A program made the translations under genes and the position numbers. 14,944 bases of DNA from CALJUZ01 sp003387805. GTDB taxonomy: Bacteria; Bacillota; Limnochordia; Limnochordales; ZCTH02-B6. The notes beneath the pieces were generated by a model. The model worked only from the letters and a program-made list of their open reading frames with translations. It did no database searches and was not told the DNA's origin. Where the stretch lies: positions 1 through 14,944 of the forward strand of contig CALJUZ010000132.1 in assembly GCA_937975235.1 (NCBI GenBank), written 5' to 3'. Below, in pieces: positions 1 to 6,804 of this stretch (the stretch's first letter is position 1; every line of letters starts with the position of its first letter).

Positions 1-123
1 CCGATGCCGAGCCCGCAGCGCTGGCCGGTGCTGCGGCCGTTGCGCCGCCCGGCGCAACGGCGGGTGTCGCTGAGGCCGCGCCGGCCGATGCCGAGCCCGC
101 AGCGCTGGCCGGTGCTGCGGCCG
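1..123. repeat. In-frame direct repeat, 39 bp, period 84 bp
   Basis: Bases 1-39 are repeated exactly at 85-123. The offset of 84 bp equals 28 codons, so the repeat keeps the reading frame of the permease tail and encodes the Ala/Pro/Ser-rich unit ending in PASAAGSAS. More copies may exist beyond the left edge. It is seen directly; the role is unknown, and it probably reflects slippage expansion of a disordered tail. Confidence 0.85.
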
Positions 124-1300
124 GTGCGTCCGCCACGGCCGGTGCCGCCGCGCCGGCCGGGCCCGCCGGCCCCGGTACTTCCGCCGGCACCGCGCTCGCA
201 GCTCCGGCCCGGCGGTCCGTCCCGCCGCCTCCGCCGCCGCCTTCGCCGCCTTCGTCGGCGCCGAAGCGGAACAGGCCGGCATCGTACGCCGCCTTGGCGA
301 CGATGACCACCACGGGGCCGACGATGAAGCCCCAGACGCCCACGGTGACCAGGCCGGCCCACAAGGCCAGCAGCATCATGAGCGGGTGCACGCCCACCGA
401 GTCGCCCAGCAGCTTGGGCTGCAGCACCTGGCGCACGACAAACATGATGACGAAGAGGGCCAGCAAAATGACGGCTTCCTTCAGCAGGCCCACGTACAGA
501 AAATAAACGGCCCACGGCACCAGCACGAAGCCCGGCCCCACGATGGGAATCGAATCCAGCAGCGCCATGATCACGGACAGGACCAGCCAGTACCGGGCGT
601 TGATGAGGGACAGGCCGATGGCCGCCTGCGCGGCGCTGATCAAGAACAACACGCCGTACGCCTTGAAGAAGCGGCCCAGGTCCAGCAAGATTTTGTCCCG
701 GGCGTCGGCCACCGTCTGGCGCATGCGCAGCGGCAGCGCGCGGAGGAGCGCCGGATGCAGCACGTCGCGGTCCTTTGAGAAGAAGAACGCCGCCAAAATG
801 CCGATGACGAAAATCAAAATGACCGTCGGCACGCCCAGGATCGTGTTCAAGACGCGGTTGATGACCGTGGCGGTCAGCTCGGTGGCCCGGCCGGACAAAG
901 TTTGCGCGCTGTCCTGCAGATACTCCTGCACTTCCTCGGGCAGTCCCTGGAAGATGCCTTGGCTCCAGGTCAGAAACGTTCTAAAGAGATCCATCGCGCC
1001 CTGCTGGTACTGGGGCAGCAGCCGGCTCAGCTCAATGAGCTCGTTGGCCATTTGCGTGACCACCCATGTGCCCGCGTAGCCCAAGACGACCACCAGCAGC
1101 GTGATGACCAGCGCCGTCGCGATGGCGCGGGAGACGCGGGTGCGCGTCTCCACCAGCGCCACGGCGGGCTCGATGAGATTGGCCAGCACCAGTCCGACCA
1201 GGAAGGGACTGAGCGCGATGAAAACCGGCCGCCGGAACACGATGACGGCCGCCAACGCGATGAGCCACCAGACGGTGCGGATGTCGATGCTGAATCGCAA
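1..1300 (-). CDS. AI-2E family transporter / YtvI-like membrane protein with long Ala/Pro-rich tail (3' end beyond window)
   Basis: The minus-strand frame from 1300 is open for 433 codons to the window edge, so the C-terminus is missing. Residues 1-343 are a hydrophobic multi-pass domain. The C-terminal half carries family-like segments DSIPIVGPGFVLVPWAVYF, RQVLQPKLLGDSVGVHPL and VGVWGFIVGPVVV. These match the AI-2E exporter family and most resemble the sporulation protein YtvI (from memory). The chosen start is TTG at 1298-1300 (MRFSIDIRTVWW), with GGGAGG at 1311-1316 ten bases upstream and a TATAAT at 1346-1351. After residue ~343 the protein turns into a Gly run, then more than 80 residues rich in Ala, Pro, Gly and Ser with an internal 28-residue repeat. 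Such a tail is not part of the family domain and is probably cytoplasmic or disordered. It lies downstream of ackA in the same direction but has its own promoter-like sequence. The substrate is unknown; the family is confident, the YtvI assignment less so. Confidence 0.85.
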   Translation of the reverse strand, partial: MRFSIDIRTVWWLIALAAVIVFRRPVFIALSPFLVGLVLANLIEPAVALVETRTRVSRAIATALVITLLVVVLGYAGTWVVTQMANELIELSRLLPQYQQGAMDLFRTFLTWSQGIFQGLPEEVQEYLQDSAQTLSGRATELTATVINRVLNTILGVPTVILIFVIGILAAFFFSKDRDVLHPALLRALPLRMRQTVADARDKILLDLGRFFKAYGVLFLISAAQAAIGLSLINARYWLVLSVIMALLDSIPIVGPGFVLVPWAVYFLYVGLLKEAVILLALFVIMFVVRQVLQPKLLGDSVGVHPLMMLLALWAGLVTVGVWGFIVGPVVVIVAKAAYDAGLFRFGADEGGEGGGGGGGTDRRAGAASAVPAEVPGPAGPAGAAAPAVADAPAAAPASAAGSASAGAASATPAVAPGGATAAAPASAAGSAS

Positions 1301-1345
1301 ACCGCGTCAGCCTCCCGCAAACACAAACCTCTCGGCGTACAGGCT

Positions 1346-1374
1346 ATTATACCGCACGGGCGGCATCGTCGAAA
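1346..1374 (-). promoter_or_regulatory. Putative sigma-A promoter of the YtvI-like gene
   Basis: Read on the minus strand, a perfect TATAAT lies at 1351-1346. A weak -35 candidate (TTTCGA, 3 of 6 consensus) lies at 1374-1369 with a 17-nt spacer. It is followed by a leader of about 40 nt, an SD at 1316-1311 and the TTG start. The -10 is convincing in this GC-rich context; the -35 is poor. Confidence 0.55.
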
Positions 1375-1411
1375 GCGGGGAGGTGGCAAGGGGTGACAGG
1401 AGGGCACGGGC

Positions 1412-1457
1412 GGGGCGCCGAGGGCTGCCCGACGGGGCGCCGAGGGCTGCCCGACGG
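1412..1457. repeat. 22-bp-period tandem repeat downstream of ackA
   Basis: A 24-base sequence at 1412-1435 recurs exactly at 1434-1457, giving a 22-bp period, with a degraded third start near 1456. It sits between the ackA stop and the promoter of the next minus-strand gene. Each copy can form a small imperfect GC hairpin (GGGCG with TGCCC), with no T-tract. It may slow or end transcription; this is inference. Confidence 0.6.
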
Positions 1458-1475
1458 AGCGCCGCGCCGGCCGGG

Positions 1476-2687
1476 CTACGACGCGGCCCGCTGCCGCAGC
1501 ACGGCCACGGTGTCCCGGGCGATGACCCGCTCCTCGTCCGTCGGTATGACGAACACCCGCACCCGGGAGCCGGGCGCCGAGATTTCGGCCTCGCGGCCGG
1601 ACACCTGGTTGCGCTCCGGGTCCAGTTCCACGCCCAGGTACGTCAGGTTGCGGCAGATCTGGGCCCGCAGCATGGGCGAGTGCTCGCCGATGCCGGCGGT
1701 GAAGGCGATGGCGTCGACGCCGTTCATGGCCGCCGCGTACGCGCCGATGTACTTCCGCACCCGGTACTCGTACATGTCAAACGCGAGGCGGGCCATTTCG
1801 TGGCCCTCCAGCACCGCCTGCTCCACGTCGCGCATGTCGGAGCCGACGCCGGAGATGCCCCGCAGGCCGCTTTCCCGGTTGAGCATGGCGTTGAGTTCGG
1901 TGACGCTCATGCCTTCATGGGCCAAGAGGTAGATGACCGCGCCCGCGTCGATGTCGCCCGAGCGGGTGCCCATCATCAGGCCTTCCAGCGGCGTGAAGCC
2001 CATGGACGTGTCCACGGAGCGGCCGTTCTTGACGGCGGTGACGCTGGCGCCGTTGCCCAGATGGCACGAGATGATGCGCAGCGATTCCAGCGGCCGTTCC
2101 ATCAGCGCCGCCACCCGTCCCGCGACGTATTTGTGCGAAATGCCGTGAAACCCGTAGCGGCGGATGTGGAGCCGTTCGTACAATTCATAAGGAATGCCGT
2201 ACAGGTAGGCGTGCTTCGGCATGTCCGCGTGCAGCGCGGTGTCGAAGACGGCCACCTGCGGCACCCCCGGCAGCAGCTCCGCGCAGGCGTCGATCCCGGC
2301 GATGTTGTGGGGATTGTGCAGCGGCGCGAGTTCGCTGAGCTCGATGAGGGACTGCTTCACCTCGTCGGTGACCAGCACCGCGTCCCGGTACAGCTCGCCG
2401 CCGTGGACGACGCGGTGGCCGATAGCGTCGACGCGGTGCTCTTCGCCCGCGCCTTCGCCGTCCGCGGCCATCATGTTGAGCACCAGGCCGATGGCGTCCC
2501 GGTGCTCGAAAACGGGCCGCACCGACCGGTGCTCCCGCCCCCGGGACTTGTGCACCACGATGGCCTGCTCCGTGCCGATGCGCTCGATGCGCCCCTCGGC
2601 CAGCACCGGCTCCGGCTGGCCCGCGCCCATGTCGAACAGCTTGTATTTGACCGATGAGCTGCCGCAGTTGAGGACAAATACGTTCAC
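1476..2687 (-). CDS. ackA: Acetate kinase
   Basis: A 403-residue protein of the usual family length. It interconverts acetate + ATP and acetyl phosphate + ADP in the cytoplasm. Visible motifs run the whole length: N-terminal FVLNCGSSSVKYKLFD (3-18), HRVVHGG (91-97), VFDTALH (147-153, with the expected catalytic Asp149), YGFHGISHKYVAG (178-190), CHLGNGAS (208-215), GTRSGDIDAG (240-249), FTAGIGEHSP (329-338) and IPTDEER (381-387). The family usually has DTAFH, so Leu152 is a mild variation. The start is GTG at 2685-2687, with AAGGAG at 2697-2702 nine bases upstream. The frame is open further upstream, but that part does not look like the family. No phosphotransacetylase gene is adjacent. It is divergent from the DUF1015 gene across 148 nt. 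Identity is firm. Confidence 0.97.
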   Translation of the reverse strand: MNVFVLNCGSSSVKYKLFDMGAGQPEPVLAEGRIERIGTEQAIVVHKSRGREHRSVRPVFEHRDAIGLVLNMMAADGEGAGEEHRVDAIGHRVVHGGELYRDAVLVTDEVKQSLIELSELAPLHNPHNIAGIDACAELLPGVPQVAVFDTALHADMPKHAYLYGIPYELYERLHIRRYGFHGISHKYVAGRVAALMERPLESLRIISCHLGNGASVTAVKNGRSVDTSMGFTPLEGLMMGTRSGDIDAGAVIYLLAHEGMSVTELNAMLNRESGLRGISGVGSDMRDVEQAVLEGHEMARLAFDMYEYRVRKYIGAYAAAMNGVDAIAFTAGIGEHSPMLRAQICRNLTYLGVELDPERNQVSGREAEISAPGSRVRVFVIPTDEERVIARDTVAVLRQRAAS

Positions 2688-2835
2688 GGCCCGGGTCTCC
2701 TTCCCGGCTGTCATTGTCGCCCGCCGTCGAAGCCGTCCATTCCATGGAAATTCGTCTGCCGGCGGAACGCTCCCTGCAGGAATTGTCCCCGGCGTCCCTG
2801 AATGGAAGCCGGAAGGAATCGAAGGAGTGACGAAC
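2688..2835. promoter_or_regulatory. Divergent intergenic region between ackA and the DUF1015 gene
   Basis: This 148-nt gap must hold the promoters of both outward-facing genes. No clear -35/-10 pair stands out on either strand. A perfect 10-bp palindrome, TTCCATGGAA, lies at 2740-2749 near its middle and could be an operator half or simply chance. SD sequences sit at both ends (2697-2702 minus, 2821-2827 plus). Confidence 0.35.
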
Positions 2836-4149
2836 GTGCTGGACGTGCAGCCTTTCCGAGGCATCCGCTACACGGCGGCGGCCGGCGAGCCGGCGTCGGT
2901 CATCGCGCCGCCCTACGACGTCATCGGCGAGGAGGAACGCCGCCGTTTCCTGGCCGCGAATCCGTACAACATCGTGGCCGTGGACATCGCCGCCGGCGGC
3001 TATGACGAGGCGGCCTCCCGCTGGAGCCGCTGGCTTGAGGAAGGCATCGTGGCCCGGGACCACCGGCCGGCCTTCTACGCCTACCGGCAAGTGTACCCGG
3101 CGCCTGCGGGCGGCGTCCGAATCCGGTGGGGCCTGACCGCGGCGGTGCGGCTGGCCGAATACGGCGAAGGCGTGGTGTTTCCCCACGAGCGCACGCTGCC
3201 GAAGGCCAAGGAAGACCGGCTGGCCCTTATGCGGGCCACCCGCGCCCAGCTGAGCCCGGTGTTCGGCATGCATTTCGGCGCGGCCGCGCCGCTGGACCAC
3301 GTGCTGGCCGGCGCGTGCACCCACGAGCCGGCCGCCGACCTGACCGACGGCGACGGCGTGCGGCACACCTTGTGGGTGCTGGACGACCCCGGCCTCGTGC
3401 GCACCGTCCAAAAGGCGCTGGAACCCGCCCGGGTCATCATCGCCGACGGCCACCACCGCTACGAAACCGCGCTGGCGTTCCGCAACGAGCAGCGGGCCAA
3501 AACCCAGGGGAGCTGGCCGGAAAACGCCGCGTGGAACTACGTCATGATGGTGCTGGTCGATATGGATTCCGAGGGCCTGACGGTGTTTCCCACCCACCGG
3601 CTGCTGCAGGGCGTGGAAGGGCTCACCGCCGAAAGGCTGCTGGAGCGGTGGCGGCCCGTCTTCGATTTGGAGCCGGTGGACGCCGGCGCGGCGGCGGGGC
3701 CGGAGGCCGTGGCCCGGACGCTGGAAGGCGCGCTGGCCGCCGCGGGCGACGAGCCGGCCTTCGCCGTCTACACCGCCGACGGCCGCGCGTTCCTCGTGCG
3801 CCTGTCGGATCACCGGACGTGGGCGGAGGCGGCCGCGGACCGGCCGGCCCCGTGGCGGGCGCTGGACGTGTCGGTGCTGCACGGGCTGGCGCTCCCGCTG
3901 CTGGGCCTGGACGACGAGGACCAGTCCTCGGGCGAGTTCTTGAGCTATACGCGTTCCGCGGAAGAAGCGGTGGCGGCGGTCCAAACCGGCGCCCGGCAGG
4001 CCGCGGTGCTGGTGCGGCCCACGCCCGGCGCGGCCGTGCGCGACGTGGCGCTGGCGGGGGAAAGCCTGCCGCAAAAATCGACGTACTATTGGCCCAAACT
4101 GCTGACGGGCCTGGTGATGAGCGACCTGGACAGCCCCGTCGGGCTCTGA
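2836..4149 (+). CDS. DUF1015 family protein
   Basis: A 437-residue protein matching DUF1015 over its full length. The family hallmark IIADGHHRYETALAF lies at 201-215. Other conserved segments are VIAPPYDVI (22-30), FPHERTLPKAKEDRL (115-129), NYVMMVLVDMDSEGLTVFPT (244-263) and LPQKSTYYWPKLLTGLV (421-437 region, near the end). The biochemical function of DUF1015 is not established; in other bacteria it often neighbours serine-biosynthesis genes, but no such gene is here. The start is GTG at 2836, with GAAGGAG at 2821-2827 eight bases upstream. The frame stays open far upstream, but that sequence lies opposite ackA and does not resemble the family. It is likely monocistronic, because a strong promoter for guaB overlaps its 3' end. 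Family assignment is confident, function unknown. Confidence 0.93.
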   Translation: MLDVQPFRGIRYTAAAGEPASVIAPPYDVIGEEERRRFLAANPYNIVAVDIAAGGYDEAASRWSRWLEEGIVARDHRPAFYAYRQVYPAPAGGVRIRWGLTAAVRLAEYGEGVVFPHERTLPKAKEDRLALMRATRAQLSPVFGMHFGAAAPLDHVLAGACTHEPAADLTDGDGVRHTLWVLDDPGLVRTVQKALEPARVIIADGHHRYETALAFRNEQRAKTQGSWPENAAWNYVMMVLVDMDSEGLTVFPTHRLLQGVEGLTAERLLERWRPVFDLEPVDAGAAAGPEAVARTLEGALAAAGDEPAFAVYTADGRAFLVRLSDHRTWAEAAADRPAPWRALDVSVLHGLALPLLGLDDEDQSSGEFLSYTRSAEEAVAAVQTGARQAAVLVRPTPGAAVRDVALAGESLPQKSTYYWPKLLTGLVMSDLDSPVGL

Positions 4150-4155
4150 TATAAT
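4127..4155 (+). promoter_or_regulatory. Near-consensus sigma-A promoter for guaB
   Basis: TGGACA (5 of 6 consensus) lies at 4127-4132 and a perfect TATAAT at 4150-4155, separated by exactly 17 nt. The -35 lies inside the last codons of the DUF1015 gene and the -10 begins right after its TGA. Transcription would begin near 4162, giving a leader of only about 25 nt, too short for a riboswitch. Confidence 0.85.
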
Positions 4156-4172
4156 CTCTGCAAAATCTCACA

Positions 4173-4189
4173 GGGGGATGCTGATTTTG
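4173..4189 (+). promoter_or_regulatory. Ribosome binding site deciding the guaB start
   Basis: AGGGGG at 4172-4177 abuts the ATG at 4178, leaving no spacing for that codon. The in-frame TTG at 4187 is nine bases downstream and so better placed. This favours initiation at TTG 4187. Confidence 0.5.
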
Positions 4190-5659
4190 GACAAAATTGC
4201 CGGCGAAGCCATGACTTTCGATGACGTGTCCGTCGTCCCCCGCTACTCCGCCGTCATGCCGGGCGAAGTCGATACATCCACCTGGCTGACGAAAAAGATC
4301 CGGCTCAACATCCCGCTGGTCAGCGCGGCCATGGACACGGTGACCGAGGCCAACCTGGCCATCGCCCTGGCGCGGGAAGGCGGCTTCGGCGTCATCCACC
4401 GCAACCTGGACATCGAGACTCAGGCCGGCGAGGTGGACAAGGTCAAGCGGTCCGAGAGCGGCATCATCGTGGACCCCATTTCGCTGTCGCCGCAGCACCG
4501 CGTCCGGGACGCCCTGGACATGATGGCCCGCTACCGCATCTCGGGCGTGCCCATTACGGACGAAACCGGCCGCCTGGTGGGCATTCTCACCAACCGCGAC
4601 CTGGTCTTCGAGACGGATTTCGACCAGCCCATCGACAACGTGATGACCAAGGAAAACCTCATCACCGCGCCGGTGGGCACGACCCTGGCCGAAGCGCAGC
4701 GCATTCTGCACAAGCACCGCATCGAGAAGCTGCCGCTGGTGGACGAAAACTTCAAGCTGCGGGGCCTGATCACCATCAAAGACATCAAGAAGGCCAAGCA
4801 GTACCCGCTGGCGGCCAAAGACGAAAAAGGCCGGCTGCGGGTGGGCGGCGCCGTGGGCGTCGGGCCCCAGCACAAAGAACGGGCCCGGGCGCTGGTGGAC
4901 GCGGGCGTGGACGCGCTGGTGCTGGACACCGCCCACGGGCACTCCAAGTCCGTTCTGGACATGGTGTCCTGGCTGAAGGGCGAGTTCGGCGACAAGGTGG
5001 AAATTCTCGCGGGCAACGTCTCCACGGGCGAAGGCACCAAGGCGCTCATCGAGGCCGGCGCGGACTGCGTCAAAGTGGGCCAGGGCGGCGGCAGCATCTG
5101 CACGACCCGGGTCGTGGCCGGCATCGGCGTGCCCCAGGTGACGGCGGTGCTGCAGGCCGCGGAGGCCGCGGCCGAGTACGGCGTGCCCATCATGTCCGAC
5201 GGCGGCATCCGCTACTCGGGCGACATCGTCAAAGCCATCGCCGCGGGCGCGTCGACGGTCATGATCGGCAGCTTGTTCGCCGGGACCGAGGAGGCGCCGG
5301 GCGAGGTGGAGATGTACCAAGGCCGCAGCTACAAGGTGTACCGGGGCATGGGCTCCATCGGCGCGATGCGGGCCGGCAGCGGCGACCGCTACTTCCAGGA
5401 CACGTCGGAGCCCAGCCAGCGGGACCGCAAGCTGGTGCCCGAAGGCATTGAAGGGCGCGTGCCGTACAAGGGGCCTTTGGCCGACACGGTGTTCCAGCTG
5501 GTGGGCGGGCTGCGGGCCGGCATGGGCTACGTGGGCGCCGCCACCATTGAGGAGCTGCAGAAGAACACCAAGTTCGTGCGGCTGACCCACGCGGCCGTGA
5601 CGGAAGGCCATCCCCACGACGTGCACATCACGAAGGAGGCGCCGAACTACTGGCTGTAG
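4187..5659 (+). CDS. guaB: Inosine-5'-monophosphate dehydrogenase
   Basis: About 490 residues, normal for the bacterial enzyme. It oxidises IMP to XMP with NAD+, the committed step of GMP synthesis. With M at TTG 4187, the order is: N-terminal barrel start AMTFDDVSVVP (8-18), NIPLVSAAMDTVTE (41-54), two CBS domains (about 90-205), GAVGVGPQHKERA (221-233), LDTAHGHS (246-253), the active-site loop GGGSICTTR with catalytic Cys305, IMP-binding IMSDGGIRYSGDI (335-347), and the C-terminal flap RYFQ and VPEGIEGRVPYKGPL (417-431). The active-site loop reads VGQGGGSICTT where most bacterial enzymes read VGIGPGSICTT. An alternative start is ATG 4178 (three residues longer), but it sits directly on the SD. 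It has its own promoter; the next gene begins 35 nt after the stop and may be co-transcribed. Identity is firm. Confidence 0.97.
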   Translation: MDKIAGEAMTFDDVSVVPRYSAVMPGEVDTSTWLTKKIRLNIPLVSAAMDTVTEANLAIALAREGGFGVIHRNLDIETQAGEVDKVKRSESGIIVDPISLSPQHRVRDALDMMARYRISGVPITDETGRLVGILTNRDLVFETDFDQPIDNVMTKENLITAPVGTTLAEAQRILHKHRIEKLPLVDENFKLRGLITIKDIKKAKQYPLAAKDEKGRLRVGGAVGVGPQHKERARALVDAGVDALVLDTAHGHSKSVLDMVSWLKGEFGDKVEILAGNVSTGEGTKALIEAGADCVKVGQGGGSICTTRVVAGIGVPQVTAVLQAAEAAAEYGVPIMSDGGIRYSGDIVKAIAAGASTVMIGSLFAGTEEAPGEVEMYQGRSYKVYRGMGSIGAMRAGSGDRYFQDTSEPSQRDRKLVPEGIEGRVPYKGPLADTVFQLVGGLRAGMGYVGAATIEELQKNTKFVRLTHAAVTEGHPHDVHITKEAPNYWL

Positions 5660-5694
5660 TTCCGCCCGAACGCGGCGTCATCCGAGACAGTCTG

Positions 5695-6429
5695 ATGGTC
5701 CCGCTCCTCGTCATCGCCGTCGGCATGTTCCTGGTCCCGCTGCTGGCGGGCGCCGTCATCGAAGCGGCCGGCGAAGGGCTAGGCTATGACATGAACCATC
5801 CCTTCGCCGTGGCGGCGCGCCACACGCTGATGACCGTCGCGCAGGGCGCCGCCCTCATTGTGCTGACGCTGCGGAGGGTCACCGGCCGGAGCGGGCTCAG
5901 CCTGCCCAAATCCAGCCTGGGCCTGCGCCGCGAGGGCTGGCGGGCGGAAGTGGACACCGGGCTGCGCTGGGGCGTGCTGGTCCTCATCGTCAACATGGCC
6001 ACGGCCTGGCTGGTCCGCCCGCTGTATCGCCTCTTCATGAGCGAGGAGGCCTTCCAGGCGCAGATGCGCCTGGAAACCGGCGAGTTCGGCTGGCTGGCGG
6101 CGCAGGGCGCGCCCGGCTGGATTCTCGGTCTTTTTGTTTTTGTGGCCGTGGTGCTGGCGCCCGTCAGCGAGGAGCTGTTTTTTCGGGGGTATTTGCACGC
6201 CGTCTTCAGGCACCGGGCTCCCGGCCACGCGCTGTTCCTCAGCAGCCTCGTCTTTGCCGCCTTGCACTTGTACATCATCCATTTCGTGCCGGTTTTCTTC
6301 ATCGGGCTTCTGCTCGCGGCGCTCTACGAACGCCGGGGCAGCTTGATCGCTCCCATCGTGGCCCACGCGTTTTCCAACGGCGTCGTCGCCCTTGTTTCCC
6401 TCCTTCAGGGCTGGCTTCAGGCCGGCTGA
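5695..6429 (+). CDS. CPBP family intramembrane metalloprotease (Rce1/CAAX-protease-like)
   Basis: A 244-residue multi-pass membrane protein, with the first hydrophobic segment near 1-20 and others near 44-60, 90-108, 141-157, 179-210 and 216-238. All CPBP/Abi signature elements are present: SEELFFRG with Glu159-Glu160 and Arg164, FAALH (187-191, His191) and HAFSN (His224, Asn228). These residues are known in the family to form the metal/catalytic site in the membrane. Substrates of bacterial members are mostly unknown; some are linked to bacteriocin self-immunity or peptide maturation. The start ATG 5695 has no good SD, which fits coupling to guaB 35 nt upstream or a weakly translated message; no better in-frame start was found. 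Family assignment is confident; the role here is not known. Confidence 0.9.
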   Translation: MVPLLVIAVGMFLVPLLAGAVIEAAGEGLGYDMNHPFAVAARHTLMTVAQGAALIVLTLRRVTGRSGLSLPKSSLGLRREGWRAEVDTGLRWGVLVLIVNMATAWLVRPLYRLFMSEEAFQAQMRLETGEFGWLAAQGAPGWILGLFVFVAVVLAPVSEELFFRGYLHAVFRHRAPGHALFLSSLVFAALHLYIIHFVPVFFIGLLLAALYERRGSLIAPIVAHAFSNGVVALVSLLQGWLQAG

Positions 6430-6804
6430 CGGCCGCGCCGGCCTGCCGCCGGGCGTTCTGCGCGGCGGCCGCCTCCGGGCCGCACCGGCGGACCTGCTGC
6501 GGCATACGCTGGCGGGAGACGGGCCGCTCGCGCCGCGGCCCGGCGCTGGACGGCGGGGGTGATGGCGACGGCTTTGTTTCTTGCCTTCCTGCTGGGGTTT
6601 ACCGTGGCCTTGCTGCTGCTGGCCGTCTGGGTGCCCGAGTGGCCGCCGAGGCGGCGCCGTCCGCCCAGGCCGCCGTGCTGAGCAAGGCGGTGCGCGCGCG
6701 GCCACATGGCGGGCGGCGGCAGGAGACGTCCGGGCAAAATCGAACACGTGGGCAGAGCCCCGGCGACGGCGGCCCATTCTGATCGGACAAGGTGAGGCTC
6801 GGCA
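6430..6804. other. GC-rich gap between the CPBP gene and folP-folK
   Basis: This 375-nt stretch holds no recognisable conserved gene, RNA or repeat. Its only supportable content is a 39-codon ORF for a hydrophobic peptide (6562-6681) and the folP-folK SD near its end (AAGGTGAGG, 6789-6797). No TATAAT-like box was seen, so the folP-folK promoter is not located. Confidence 0.5.
6562..6681 (+). CDS. Putative tiny single-pass membrane protein
   Basis: ATG 6562 opens a 39-codon frame ending in TGA at 6679-6681. Residues 3-24 are strongly hydrophobic (LFLAFLLGFTVALLLLAVWV) and are followed by a Pro/Arg-rich basic tail (PPRRRRPPRPP), the pattern of a one-helix membrane peptide with the tail inside. 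A GTG codon directly precedes the ATG, and a G-rich stretch lies immediately upstream, though the spacing to the ATG is short. No homologue is recognised. It could be chance, but a clean transmembrane helix plus positive-inside tail is unusual for random GC-rich sequence. Confidence 0.4.
   Translation: MATALFLAFLLGFTVALLLLAVWVPEWPPRRRRPPRPPC

Noticed and set aside
1101..2657. Long plus-strand open frame opposite ackA and the permease gene start
   Set aside because: It crosses the intergenic region and two real genes in antisense, and shows no domain.
4156..4186. Possible purine riboswitch in front of guaB
   Set aside because: The leader from the mapped-by-eye promoter is only about 25 nt, too short for an aptamer.
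3623..5626. Long minus-strand open frame (667 codons) opposite guaB and the DUF1015 3' end
   Set aside because: It lies antisense to two firmly identified genes, is His/Arg/Gln-rich in the manner of GC-rich shadow frames, and has no recognisable domain.
5695..6429. CPBP protein as part of a bacteriocin immunity system
   Set aside because: No bacteriocin precursor, double-glycine leader or ABC exporter lies nearby, so only the family is stated.
6705..6794. 29-codon ORF in the gap before folP-folK
   Set aside because: No SD, no hydrophobic or conserved feature, and its end overlaps the folP-folK ribosome binding site.
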